The notes under the pieces are model-generated. The model was not told where the DNA came from, searched no databases, and saw only the letters and a program-made list of their open reading frames with translations. Below, one piece after another: positions 47,452 to 60,700 of a DNA stretch of 64,000 nucleotides. The stretch is from Amylostereum areolatum (taxonomy: Eukaryota; Basidiomycota; Agaricomycetes; Russulales; Stereaceae), in contig SAXG01000004.1 in assembly GCA_012932865.1 (NCBI GenBank), positions 186,001-250,000 on the forward strand. Direction: 5' to 3'. Position 1 is the first letter of the stretch, and the number at the start of each line of letters is the position of its first letter. The position numbers and the translations under genes are program-made.

Positions 47452-50400
47452 ATGTCGTCTCCCCCTATCACTCCAAAGCGCGAACTAAGCGCTTCCGAAG
47501 AACCTGTAAAGAAACGCAGACGCGGCGCGACGCGTCTCTCTTGCGCTGAATGCCGGCGGTATGTTCGTCCGCGTCCGTCATCCATACCCTCGATGTTCAT
47601 GCCCGCCGCCCTTCCAGGTTGAAACTTAGGTGCGATCGCGGCATCCCATGTGGCTCCTGCGTCAAGCGAGGTTGCGGTGCCATCTGTCCGGACGGTTTGA
47701 TCTCTTCCCTCTTCCGTACTTTCACCTGGGCCTCATTCGCATTTTAGGCTCTCTCACTACCGGGCAAGGAAACCGCTTCGTGCTGGCGTCCACACAGGAG
47801 TTACACGAGAAGATAACCGAACTTTGCAGTCGTGTTCGTGAGCTCGAAGACGGCCTTCGTGCTGCCCACGCGGAGAACTCGTCTGGCGAGCATCCTTTGT
47901 TGTCCGATGAACTCTTGCGCATTAAGGCTCCCCTTCAACGCGAAGCCCCTCCAAGGAATCCCACCATCGATAACGAGCAGGAAGAGGCTGCCAATCCCGA
48001 CGTCGTCGATTCCTTTGGGACGCTCAGCATAAATCGCACGGGCCACACTCATTACTACGGCCAATTCGCCAATTCATGGGTACTGTCATCTTCCCTTCCA
48101 CCATATACGATGCTTATATCTTTTCTCCTCTTTTAGTACTTTCTTCAGGTTCGTCGTTTTTGTGGCTAGATCGCCTCAGCCCCCGCCGATACTGATTTGC
48201 GCTGCGTAGAACGAAGACTCAGAGGAGGACAGCCAAGAGGACCGCATGCAGCAGGAGCTTAAGGGCCTCCTCCCCGCCGAGATCCTGGACGTGAGCGGCG
48301 CATTACCTCTATCCCCGGTCAATGCGCCTTCTATTGAATCCCTGGGCGATCGACTTCGGAATCTACACTGGTACCTTCCTTCGGCTGCCAAAGCAATCGA
48401 ACTTCGCGATATCTACTATGCATACGCTGCGTGGATGTAAGCATCTTTTTTGATCGCCGCTTTCGTGTACTGACCCTCCCGTCACCAATCCCAGGTACAC
48501 TCCTATTCCTCTCGCCGACTTTGATAAGAATGTCTATTCGACCCTTTACAACACCTCATTTATCTCGGAGAACGAAATCCTCGCGCCTGTGTCGCACCGC
48601 CTAGCTCTCATGTTCATGGTCCTTTCAATCGGGAGTCTGATGGACGCTCGTCTCCCCATATACAATGTCGAGGCTGAGAAATACCATCAACTTGCACGCG
48701 CGGCTCTTTTCCAGACTAGCATATTCGACGAGCCCACCCTTGCCGCCGTCCAAGTCTTGGTAAGTCCCCACACCGCTACACCTTCGCACGCCGTTCACGA
48801 CTAACATGACTTATCAGTTTTTGATGTCTTACTATCTTTTCCTGGCCGACCGCCATGGCGCCAAGAGTGGATCCCGTTGGGCTATCATGGGCCTCACAGT
48901 GAAATTGGCACAAACCGTAAGCTCATCTGTTTGCCACTAAGGCCATAAGGGGTCTTGACTTAGCTGTTTTTTTTTTGCTTCGCAGATTGGTCTTCGTGAG
49001 CCATCTCTCTGGGGCTGTCCGTCGTCTGGATGGCACATTGACACCGTTATTAGATCGCGACAGTAGTCGGTGGAAGGTGGATGCGCCGGAAGCACAGCGC
49101 AGGCGCGAACTATTTTGGGAATTGTATGTCTATGACTCGTGGCAGGTCGGTATCCGCATCGCGTTCTCCTCCATTTGTTTCACTGAACAACACCCCAGTG
49201 CCTCAGCTTCGGTCGACCTCCATCCTTCACGATGGCGCAAGTGGATTGCAAGATGCCGCACAATCAAGAGCCCACAGTAGAGGAAACATGTACGTCTCCG
49301 GCGCTCACGTTTCGCCTTGACGTCTGACCCCTAATACCGGTCCTCTTCCAGTCAACGCCTGGAAACACCGGTTCTCTTCTGAATGCATGGCCGTTGTTCA
49401 CGACCAAGCCTTTGGCGCGAAGACGCCCACCTACGCAACCATCCTTCAGCTCGATCGCAAGTTGCGCGCCATCACCGTCCCACCAGCCCTTCAAATCGCC
49501 GGTTTTGGCAACTCCTCGACCGATGGCAGAGCCGGGACATACCCCGAGTCCGTTCCGTTGATCCTGCAACGTCACATTGTACTTGCTATACGCGAGATGA
49601 GTACGTCGCTTCCCGTTTTTGCTTGCTCAGGTCGCTCTTGCTCACTGTCGCCTGTCTGCAGATCTACTCTACATGCACCGCAGTTTTTTCGCGCGCGCTC
49701 TGGGCGACCACCCGAAGGATCCCCTTGGCAGTCCTTATGGATCCTCCGTCATCGCCGCCTACCGAAGCGCAGGTTCCCTCATCGCCCTCGTGCGCAATCT
49801 TCACTCCCAGCTTAAGGAAGCCTCAGAGCGTATGTGGTTCCTGTGGGCCCATATGTTCTCTTGTGCGGTACGCGCCAATGTCCTTCTCTTCTTCCGCCAC
49901 ATATTCATTCAAATCTCCTCGAATGCGCAGATCATCCTGGGTTCCATTGTGACCCGGTGTCCCTCACTCAGTCTAGCGCCCTCAGCGCTCGTTCAGCTCG
50001 ATTCTGCGTGCGAATTGTTTGCGAAGGCTGCCCGGGGCTTCCGGGCAGAGAAGGTGCTGGTAAGTTACCGTATCTTGGCGTTCACCGCGTCTTTCTGACC
50101 CCGGTTCATCAGAGCATCATGACAAGTCTGCGCGAAAAGGCGCACACGAGCCTGCAGAACTTCCGCGATGGCAAGGGGCTCGGTGGCCGGTATGGCGCGG
50201 ACAGCGAGCCAATGGACGAGGAAGACGAGCTCACGACCCTTGGTGGTAAAACGCGGCTGATTGCGAAACGACCTACTACGTCCCAGCCCCCTACACCCAT
50301 CATCGACCGCTCGCCGACGACGAACAACCCGGTGGTCCCCTTCCCTCTCAAGAACCTGGAGAATGAGAACGTCCACCCGAGCGTGCTCGAGTACCTCCGC

Positions 50401-50892
50401 ACGTTCGCGACACCGGCACCCACGCGCGACACGATCAACCGGTCTAACAATAACACACACCCTTCGAGTCAGTCGTCCTTCGCGCCTGCACCTGGACCGT
50501 TGAGTTCGGTGGCGCCCCAGCACGACTCGACGCTATTCGGTTTCCCAATGGATGGTACGGCCGCCTACCCGAGTCCCGCGGCATCAACGTGCCAAAACTC
50601 GATCCCATCAGTCCCACAAACCCCGAACACCTCCTTCTCCCTGAACGCGCTCGACATGAACTTTCCGTCCTACTTCCCTGTTTTCGACTACGGTCAAAAT
50701 GCGGAGCGTAACCTAAATATCGACACCAGCGGGAACACTGGATTGGGCTCCACGGCAATGTTTTCGCCGATGCAGATCGATGGGATGGTTTTCGGTGGTG
50801 CAACACAGGAGGCGAACAACATGAAGCCTACGCACGAACGGTCGATGAGCGGGACATGGCAGGATTTCGTAGCCCAGCTCTCCATGTCCTGA
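47452..50892 (+). CDS. Zn2Cys6 fungal-specific transcription factor, paralogue 2
   Basis: A DNA-binding regulator of about 890 residues and the paralogue of the gene at 32587-36192. The start is at 47452. The zinc cluster starts at Cys31 (CAECRRLKLRCDRGIPCGSC, VKRGCGAICPDG) and is encoded with one intron fewer than in paralogue 1. SLTTGQGNRFVLASTQELHE opens the coiled coil. A conserved 12-nt microexon at 48137-48148 encodes YFLQ. The regulatory domain includes LRDIYYAYAAWM, RLALMFMVLSIGSLMDARLP, RDSSRWKVDAPEAQRRRELF, WELYVYDSWQCLSFGRPPSF and LLYMHRSFFARALGDHPKDP. The tail after LTTLGGKTRLIAKR is Pro/Asn/Ser-rich and ends SGTWQDFVAQLSMS. All introns fit GT-AG, with no frame offset. Confidence 0.95.
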
Positions 50893-53187
50893 GCTTTTCC
50901 CGATCGTTTCCTTCTCCTCACGATGTTGGTCTGTTTTTATTGGCTCCTATATGCATCTCCTGCAGGCGGGACGATGGTGTAATCTGTACCCGTAGATGTA
51001 GGTATGTGTAAAGAAAGCGTCCAGGGTAATATGGCGACTTCAGTAGATTATGTATGTAGATCAGTGTACTTAGAAGCGTATCGCTATCCTTCCATCCTAT
51101 CCCGTCGACATGTAGATATTGTTCACTGGCTCGAGTCACGTCACTTTATTATTGTCATTATTCTCCTTTGACTTTTATTCGTGTCCAGTGCGTCGGATCC
51201 ACGTTTCGCCACCCCGCACGCGCGCTAACTTATCTACCCTCTCCGCCCTACATACTCCTAATATCTGATAAAGGGGACCAGATGAAACGCTACGTAGATG
51301 TCCATGATGGTCATAATGGACCCTCATTACGGCGAGGCAACATGGGCCTAGTCTAACCCAATCTCTCCCACCTGTGGAGACCCTGGTCGAGGCGACGGTC
51401 GCGCCAGGGCAGGGTCATGGACATCCTCCATCCAGCTATTCCACAAACTTGATTGAGTGAGCGCGCATCATGCCTGGGCAGTGACAAGGCGACATCCCGC
51501 CGGTATCGACACCCTCAAGCGCCAGGCTTGCCTGCGCTTGCTCTCGGCGCGTTTGTCCGCGGTGATTCAAGAGCATAAAACTCGTTACACATGCTGAGTT
51601 ATGTGCTGAGTTATGACCAACAACTGGGACACCCTGGGAATTGGAATTAATGGCACAAAAGGCGCTTGATCTCGTGAAGCTGTTGAGGTTGTACAACGCA
51701 GTCTACGTCATACAAGCGGCTGGAGAGACCTGCGGAACCGCCCCGACATCATCTACATTGTTTTAGAAGTCCAATTTAAGATACAAATACCGGTCATCGT
51801 CACAGCATGGAGAAATATGAGTCAAAAGTCTTCAAACAACATAACAAAATTCAACGATGTGCCCACGCCTGCTGCGACAATTCGGACGGTGATGGAGAGG
51901 CTAGCGCAAGTCAATGGACTAGAGGAGCTTGATTAAATAATGACAGGGGGTGCGCACCCGGCGAGTGTACGAGAGTTCGGGAAGCACGTAGATCAATGCA
52001 CAGCACCAGGTGGAGAGATTTTATGTCTTGCTTGTATGGAGGGTTGGAATGAGCGGCTTCATTACAGAGGATTGAATGGCTGATCACCTTCGCCTTGTGT
52101 AAGGGTGTAAGACGTTGACAGATGTGGCTCAAGCGATCACCGGGGATGTGTTCCGATGCAAGACAGAGCTCGCCGTGTGCTGGAAGGAAAGGACGGCGTT
52201 AGTAACTGGCTGTGTGCTTCAAGGGCGTAGTCCAAACCATCGGTACCTAGATAATCTGTATCGAAGGTTGAGGCGCAGAATTGACGGTGTATGGGTGCAA
52301 TTGACGGCTTTGGGAGCCTTTGAGCAAGGCGGCCCGCATGATATCCAGATAGAATGAACATACCTAGCGCACGGCTGCCGCATGGAAGAGACCAAGCTTT
52401 CTGCACTGCACCGGCGGGGATGGGCAGGAGTCTCGAAGACCCAAGTTTCGAGGCGCACGGGGTGCCTGACTTCACGTCGATTCGGAGCGCTGCTGAGCGG
52501 TAAGCATACTTGGAAGTTCCTCCTCTAAGGGAAGAAAGGGGATGGAGCCGCTATCAGGCAGTTCTACTATAGCGTACCTCCGCCGCCGCCGTCACCGACC
52601 GATACGGGAGCGCTAACCGATGCAGAGGATAAGACTAGTAACGAACGAGCTTCAAACGGGCATGTCAAAGAGAAGGTTCGTTCTCACCAACAAACGGCTC
52701 CCCATAAATGCTAGCCCACGATACGGAAATTTGGTTTGTGATGCGTTTGGTCGGAGCGGAGAAACGAAAGCGAGGATTGAGCACCATAGTAGTCCATCAG
52801 GTTCAGCGTGTCCCGCCCGACGCGGGGCAAGAGATAGATGGATGTGAGCAGAGTTGACAGTATTGACTCCGTAACTTAATCCCTGACGGGGACATGGCGA
52901 GAGGGCTGGAGCAGTGGCGCATCTGGGGAAATTTTCATATATACTTGAAATTGTTATAGACTCCGAGGTGAGATATAACCTCAAGGCAAGAGGGAAGGAG
53001 ACTAAGATGACGGAGAGGCGCGACAACGATTTGAACAATGTGAGGCGTGGGAAGCACGTGATCCGCGCGTCGACAAAGGCGGATGCGGCAGCCAATCGTA
53101 GCTGTTCTCACCACACCCTCCTCTCACCGTTGTCCCATATCCCCTTCTATCCTTCATTTCTCGCCCTTCATCCCAACCTACCTGTCA
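50893..53187. other. Intergenic region between the second Zn2Cys6 gene and RHO3
   Basis: 2.3 kb without a supported gene. The left 250 bases are AT-rich and suit a 3' end. A perfect 12-bp tandem pair (tgctgagttatg twice) lies at 51592-51615. Short frames on both strands at 52100-52500 show no family. A CACGTG E-box (gcacgtgatccg) lies near 53056-53062, about 130 bp before the RHO3 start, followed by a C/T-rich leader. Confidence 0.5.
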
Positions 53188-54373
53188 ATGCCACTCTGCG
53201 GAAGCTCAGGAAAGCCTGGTTTTGGTCGCGGCAGACCAGTATGTGTGTCCGTTGACCCCACATTTCCCCCGGACCTCACCCATCTCGCACCTTCTAGATA
53301 CAACGCAAAGTTGTTGTATGTGGTGACGGTGCTTGTGGTGCGTCTCCTGCTGTTATGATGCGGCTGACTGGAATTCATCGGATGTGCCACAGGCAAAACA
53401 TCACTACTCAACGTCTTCACCCGCGGCTTCTTTACTCAAGTATAGTGCGTCTGCACCCACATCTTTCTCGCCTCTTCCTAACACATACCCCCCACATAGT
53501 GAACCAACAGTATTCGAGAACTACGTGCACGATCTCTATGTCGACGATCAGATGGTCGAGATGAGTCTCTGGGACACAGCAGGTGGGTTACACGCCTCTT
53601 ATTCGCACCTCCCACACACCGACGACCCAGAACTCTGCGACACCTAGGACAAGAGGAATTCGACCGACTACGCTCTCTCAGCTACGCGGAAACACATGTG
53701 GTCATGATCTGCTTCTCTGTACGTCCATCCAATACGAGGTTGCATCGGCGTCCGTCCTGTTGTCCGTGCTCGTCGAGGATATTCACGTTGATTGTTTCAG
53801 GTTGACAACCCAACATCATTGGAGAACGTCGAGTCTAAAGTGCGTTTCACGCTCTTCTTCCCCTGAAGTCCCTTTTCTGACCCGCTACCCGGCCATAGTG
53901 GATAGACGAGATTTTGGAGTATTGTCCGGGCGTCAAAGTACGTACTTTCCACGTTGTGCCTCTCACCGGACAAGGATCGCTTACCTCGGCCATCCCCCTT
54001 TATAGCTCGTCCTTGTGGGTAAGCCGATCCTAAAACCAAGTCTCAAGCACGTTCCTCATGCGATCATTGACTCCCAGCCCTCAAATGTGATCTTCGAGAT
54101 GACCGCGCGGTGAAAGATCGGTTGGCACGGTATGGTATGCAAACCGTCCAATATGAGGAGGGTTTAGCTGTCGCTCGTCGAATACGGGCTTCTCGCTATC
54201 TTGGTGCGGTCCTTGCCCCTGTATTCAGCCGGACGCTTTCCACTGACGCTGGCACTGTTCTTACAGAATGCAGTTCCAAACACAATCGTGGAGTTTCGGA
54301 GGTATTCTACGAGGCGGCCCGTGTTTCTTTAACCACACGAGCGAAGGGCTCCGGCGGCTGTCTAATTATGTGA
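53188..54373 (+). CDS. RHO3: Rho3-type small GTPase
   Basis: Membrane-bound switch for polarised exocytosis and actin cables. Exon 1 is MPLCGSSGKPGFGRGRP. IQRKVVVCGDGACGKTSLLN contains the P-loop, split by an intron between GAC and GKT. Then FTRGFFTQVYEPTVFENYVH (switch I), MSLWDTAGQEEFDRLRSLSY (switch II), LENVESKWIDEILEYCPGVK, LVLVALKCDLRDD (guanine specificity; Rho3 has ALKCD where most Rho proteins have TQ/GTKxD), QYEEGLAVARRIRASRYLEC and SSKHNRGVSEVFYEAARVS. It ends GGCLIM, a CAAX box ending in Met that suits farnesylation. About 200 residues, with roughly nine introns of 45-85 nt, a high density for so small a gene. No frame offset is seen. Confidence 0.96.
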
Positions 54374-54782
54374 CCGTGCGTGTGCTTAATGATACCCCCG
54401 CTAGTGTGGTATTCCCTCTTCTCTCCTGCCCGTACTTTACTTTACCGCCCCTTTACCGCGTCCTCGTTCGTTTCACCGTCACGCTCTCGAGCCAAGCACG
54501 CTCCTCACGAACCTCCATGTACCATTGATTTATGTAGGTATTATCGGCATACCTTACCGTACATCTCGCACTTCTAATCTCACTCATGCGGGCATACCAT
54601 GGCCCAATTTCTTGCATCTTTTGCGCAGGACGGGCTCAGGACGGGGATCATGGAATGAAGCAGAGAGAACTATATGGATCCATTACGTATACAAACAAAA
54701 GCGAGCGGCAATGACATGCCATAGAAGGACAGCGGTAGCACTATTATATGAAAAACCATTACAGATACAGAGTCCCAAACAC
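54374..54782. other. Convergent 3' region between RHO3 and clathrin heavy chain
   Basis: 409 bp between converging stop codons. The stretch near 54670-54760 is AT-rich on both strands and probably serves 3'-end formation. No gene is seen. Confidence 0.5.
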
Positions 54783-57700
54783 TCAGAACGCGCCAAACCC
54801 GGTCATTTGCTGCAATCATCCCACTGTCAGCTTCACAGATCTCACACATGACACAGCTAGAGGTACGCACTGGAGCAAAACCGCCGTTAAGGATGGGTGG
54901 AGCTTGACCGGGGAAGCCATTCCCTTGCGTCAATAGCAGACGGCTTGCAGGGTTAATGATCGGAGCCTCCGATTCTTGCTGCTCCTTTTGTACCTCCTTT
55001 TTGGCACGCTCCTTGACCTCCTTCTCCAACGCAGCCAACTACAAAAAGCAGACGCGAACACCTTATCAGCGCCCATTTTTGTCTCAAGTTGGTTGCATAA
55101 CACGCACCTTCTCCACAGAGAGATCGCTGATTCTGAATTCTGTAGGGCATGAAGAAGTCATTGAGGCCATGCTGCCACGACAGCTCTTCGACCACGTCAG
55201 AACGGAGCAGGTCAAAACAGATATAGAGCGTCGCGGCGAAGCACTCCTTGTTTCCGATGTCCACGAAGTAAGAGAGCAAGTCTTCAGCCACCTCCACCGA
55301 GGCTGACGTTGCCGCCGTGACCATTGCATCCTTGTACAGCCTGTCCTTCTTGCTGAGAGCAATCGACTCTTCCCACCGATTGTTTTTCTATGCAGGGTGA
55401 TGTCAGACACCGCTAACAGCGAAGACGAGGATATGTCGATGCCAACCTTGTACAAGTGTGCACCTAACCGTCGGAACTCCAGGAGAGGGTGGTCCTCAAG
55501 CTTGCGGGCCAAATCGATGTTCTTGAAGTTGTCGAAGCTGTCAACCGAGTCACGCAAAGTTTTGTAGTCTTCCTCTTCGATCAGCAGTGCGTTGTACGCC
55601 TCGTTGACAGACTCGATGTTCAGCTGGATACAAGTGTCAGTCGCTTTCATCGCTGACGCAAAACAATAAAACATACATGCTGGACAGCAATAAGATATGA
55701 GCGGATAAGAGGGATGGAATCAAACTGTTGCGGGCCGAACATGCGAACAACACGGTTGTGGTCGATACGCGGAATGAGAACCGAAAGTAAGTCGGTGATC
55801 AACGTTGGCTGCTGTTGGAAGTAGAACGATAGAGCCTTGTAGTAGCTGTACACAGGACCACGCGTCAGCTGCAACTCGAAAGGGGAGGTAGGCCGACATA
55901 CATCTCGATGTTAGCCACTCGGACGACAACATCTTTGAATTGGTTATGCTCCCAAGCATCCGCAGAGCGCTCGATCATACCAAGAGCAGCATTGTCCTGT
56001 TGCCCGTTCAGCCAATCGGCACAAAATAACATATGGGACTGATACTTACGAACTCGTCATATTTCACGTAGAGGAAAACAAGTTCTGGCCAAAGGTGTGC
56101 CTTTTCCGCCGCCTTGATGACCTTCGGGATGTTGATTCGGGAGACGAAGAGCTTGAGATGCTCCATAACTGTAAAAGGACGTCAGCGCACTCTACAACGG
56201 ATATAAAAATCAACTAACGCTTCTCGGGCTTGTACTTGCTGTACAATGCCGATAGCTCCGTGAAGATGCCCATCTGCGGACATTTTAACTAGCGACAGGG
56301 TTATGAAGAGGGAATGCACATACGTGGGCACGCTCCAAGCTCAGCCCGGCCTCGAGGAGAGCCAGGATCTCGTCGAAGTGTCCCTTCCACTCGTATGACT
56401 TGATGAGCGCCGGGAGCTCCTCCTACAACAGGTTGTCAGTTCTGGTATGGACTTCATTTGAGAAAAGTGCCGCACAGCGTGTACAACGATGTTAAGACCG
56501 CAGATTTGAGCCTAGACAAAATTGATCAGTTTGCGGCACCACTTGCCAAAATGATGATACTTACCAAGCGGAACTCGCCCTTCTCCAAGCACGCGGCATG
56601 CACCTGCTTCCAAACCCTACGCGGAAGGTTAGAATGCAGCGCGAAACCCGATAGTCGAGTACGTACTGGGTGTTTCCGGCCTTGCGTGCACTCTCCACGG
56701 CAGCCTGGTTCTCGCCGAGATAGATGAGGGTGGTGGCGAGACGCGCCCAATTGGAGATACTCGTGAACAACAACTTGGCAGCTTGGTAGAGCTCGTCCTC
56801 GAAACATTTCTCTCCGACCTCGAGGATATCCGCAACATTAGTGAAGTTGAGGAAGTCTTCCATGTCGTGGAGCCGGTCCGTCTTGGCGTAGGCGTAGGCA
56901 AGCTCCGTGTCGATCTTGGGCTCGCGCAGGGTCTTGCGAGCCATCTGGAGGTAGCGAACAAGATCGTCGTGCTTGCCAGCGTGGTTCGCAATCTCGATGA
57001 CCTCGGTGAAGTTCGAAGGATCCTCCGCCTTGATGTAAGAGTCTGAAGAGGGAGAAAATCAGATGACGACCAGGACAAATGCGTGTGCTCTTTACCAATG
57101 GAATCCTTGATGCGCAATCCGTCAAGCTGGGCCTTGGCCAGTCGACTCCAAACCTCGGGCTTGTTAACTTTGGTCGCGTACTCAAGGACCACGGTCGATG
57201 GACACAATGTACTCGACCAACACGTTGATAGCGTTGACGTGTTGCTCGTGTTTCTTGTAGATTGTGAACGCCTCCTCGTACAATCCGTTGTTGATAGCAA
57301 TGACCGGGATCTCGGCGACGTCGTAGCTCTGGAGCTTGTTGATATAACCGACGACCTTGCCTTTGTCGGCACGGATAGCGGTCAACATGAGCAAGTTCTG
57401 CAAGCTGCCATTATCACTGAAGGGGGAAGGTTCGAGGATAATCTTCTCCAGAATCTCAATGAGCTCAATGGGGAGGTCGGCATCGATGAACGAGCGGACG
57501 GTCACGGAAACGTCGTCAGGATCAGTACTCTCGGGGACACCAGTCGAGACGACCTAGATGAATGTCAGACTGGTAGAATACATCGCGATTACGAAGGTGG
57601 TAACAGACCTGGTCGATGAGCTGGCGGCGGTGTACGTTATCTGGGACCAGGACCTGCGCCCAGAGTTCGGGGCGACGGCGCTTGACCAAGTAGCGAGCTT

Positions 57701-60700
57701 GCTGTTTGAACATAGAGTTGTCGTTCGTGATCGAAATAAGCTCATCATCGCACAGCCCCTTCGCGTAAGCGATGTAGGCAAGGTAGGGGTCGCGGGCCTC
57801 GCAAAACTTGCCAACAACCAATGGCTCATAAAGCTGGGAACAACGTCAATTCTGGTCCTCGAAGAGTAAAATCATTACGGCTTACATTATTCTCCTTGAG
57901 GAATGACTCCGGGTTGTTGTTGCTGTCGATGTAAATTTTCGCGATTGCGTTGTACACAGCGGGATCCTGGCTACCAGCCTGGACACGGGCATCCAGCCAA
58001 GGAAGAATAAGCTTCAGGCGGTTACGTTGCTCCACCTCATGAACCAGTTCGTCGATGGGGAAATTACCGGTGACGGAGGCCAGGAGACCTTTGATGGTGG
58101 TCTCGTCACAATCAACATCGAGTAGACCGCCGACGACTTGAGGAGTGCGTATTGAATTGACTCGCTGCACGTAGACCTCGATGAACTTCGTAAGGCCGTT
58201 CTGGTACAGGTAGAGGACAAGGTCGTGGACAAAGTCGAAACGGTCGCAGACGATGATGAGGGGCAGTTGGTCCTGGAGCTTGGCCTCCTTGAGGAAATTC
58301 TTGACCTTCTCGGGGTTATAGTGATTTGACTCGCGACAGATACGTTCGACCTCCCGAATTTGACCGGTCCTGGTAGCAGCCTGGATATACTTGAAGTGGA
58401 CCTCAGGGTCTTCACTCAGGTTGACGATAGACCCGAGGTAGTAGTACAGGCCTACGCACGAAGAGAGTCAGATAAAATCCACGGGTGTAAGGTATGGGCA
58501 AACATACCTTCAAAGGTCTTGAAGGACTCGAACATCTCAATGAGCTTGACAGGGCCGAGGATGTCCGAATACTTCGTTGCGATCTGGACAACGACTTGCA
58601 GGTTCTGGCGAATGTTGATGCGCAACATCTCCTGCATGCAGGCCATCGACTGCTCCGTGGTGAGGCGACTGAAGTAGTTGACGAGCCACTGCTCGCTGGT
58701 AAGCACACAGGACCAGTTGGATGAATGATAGAAATAGTACCTCTGGAGCAAGAACATTCGTGTGCACGATGGCCCGCTTGATATCAGCAATGTCTTCATA
58801 ATGTTCCAGAGCCTACACATACGTTGTTAGTACTACCCCAAACGGACATCGGTTCGCTCTAACTCACCCGTTGAAGAAGACCAGCCTTCTCGCAAAGGTT
58901 GGCGATGCGGGGGCGATCATAGTGCGAAAACATTTCATTCCCGAGGATGGCGTCCGCGACCTGAGGCGCGTGCAACAGGTTCATTTCGAGAAGACGAGTC
59001 TGAAGATGGGCCTGCTCCGGCTTGTTCTCTTTGAGAGCGTCCAGGAGGAAGGACGTCGCCGGCTGTATCATGTTCTGAGCCATGAAAATGTCCACGACAC
59101 GCTCAACATCGATTAAAGAGCCCTCTTCGTTGTTGACCAAGCTTGTAGCGAACTCGGCACCTTTCTCGGGATTCGAACGCATGATATGCTGGAGGAGGCC
59201 GACGTAGTCCGGTTGGTACCCAACTTTCTTCGCGTACAAGACGATCTTGTCTGTCTGCCCGGTCTCCGCGAAACAAGCAATGACCTTGTTCGGTACGTTG
59301 GCGCGAAGATAGACGCTGAGGGCGAGCGTCAGGTCATGAAGGCGAACGATATCACCGAGTTCCTCGCTGCAAGTCAACTACAGACTTAAGTGTTAGGCAA
59401 TCCGGCTCCACTAACTTCGACAAAAAAAATGCACACCTTATTCTCCTTCAACCACTTCTCGAGCAATTGCTTGCGACCTTGCTGCAACACCGGTCGAGCA
59501 AGCTCGACGGATTCGAGGTGGTTGAGGTCGCCCTTCTCCAAAAGGATACCGAAATATTGCAGTATGGGAGACATTCCGCCAGGGGGGGCTGGAGCCTGCT
59601 TGAACGATTCGATTATTTGGGCCGTACGCAGAATACCCTAGATCACAGTATAAATGACCACACTATAAGTTCACAAGACATAAAACTCACCCTCGGCGAG
59701 TTCGCAGCAACTTTCGCAGCCTCACTGAACTGGCCGCTCTGGAAGAGTTGTTGGTACTGCTGAATGTAAAGATCATCCGCGCCGGGAAGGTTGCCTCGAC
59801 TGGCAAGCTTGAACGCAAGCTCCGTGTTGTTCAGTGTGGTTAAGATGTACGGAACCATGGTCTGCTCGTCGACGCTGACACTCAGAAGCTGACCCTTTCG
59901 ATTGACGCATAAGATGCCGTTTGAGGCCTCGTGTTCGGTAGTAGTGAAGATGGTTTCGCCAGAGATACGGTTCATGTAAATGCAAGCGCCGGACTCGAGG
60001 TCGTAGAGGTGGATGAAACCGTACTTGGTCGCCAAGTAGACGATCCCATGTTTCTTCGAGACTTGCATGGCCACGGGGAAATCATTTGTGGCCTCCGGAG
60101 GGAAGTACACGTCCACGGCCTTCTTTGAGAACACAGGGTCCGGGGCTTGGTGATCAATCTCGACGATGTGCAGCTATTGGGAGGGAGAATCAGCGCAGAA
60201 ATAATATCACACTAGAGAATACGCACTTTGGCGCCGTTGCCTGTCCGTACGGAAAATGCGAATAGCTTCGTGGGATGTTGGTGACCGTCCAGTTTAACCT
60301 CGGCGAACGAGGCGGCATGACCCTCGATCGGTTGACTGACGCCTCTCTCCCGGCTGTAAAGCTGTATGGCGCCCTTGATCTTGAAGGCAGAGGGGTTTGC
60401 GGTATTGCCCGCAATACCAATCAGGACCATCCACTTCTCATCGCCGGAAACGCGGTAGTTGATGATCTGCGAACCAGCGAGAGTTGCGTGACGGTCGAAA
60501 ATCTTCTGGGGAGGCGAAGTCTGGTCGGCAACGCTCCAATGGAAAACAGCGTTGTCCGTGACGAGGGCCAGTGCCGAATCCGATATCCACTTCCAAAAGA
60601 CAATGTCCTCGTTGTTGACATGGGACTTGACTTTTTGTTTCGTTTCAATGTTGAAGACCTGGAGAGTTCTGCCGGCTATAGCAAAGACTGCGTGAGTATA

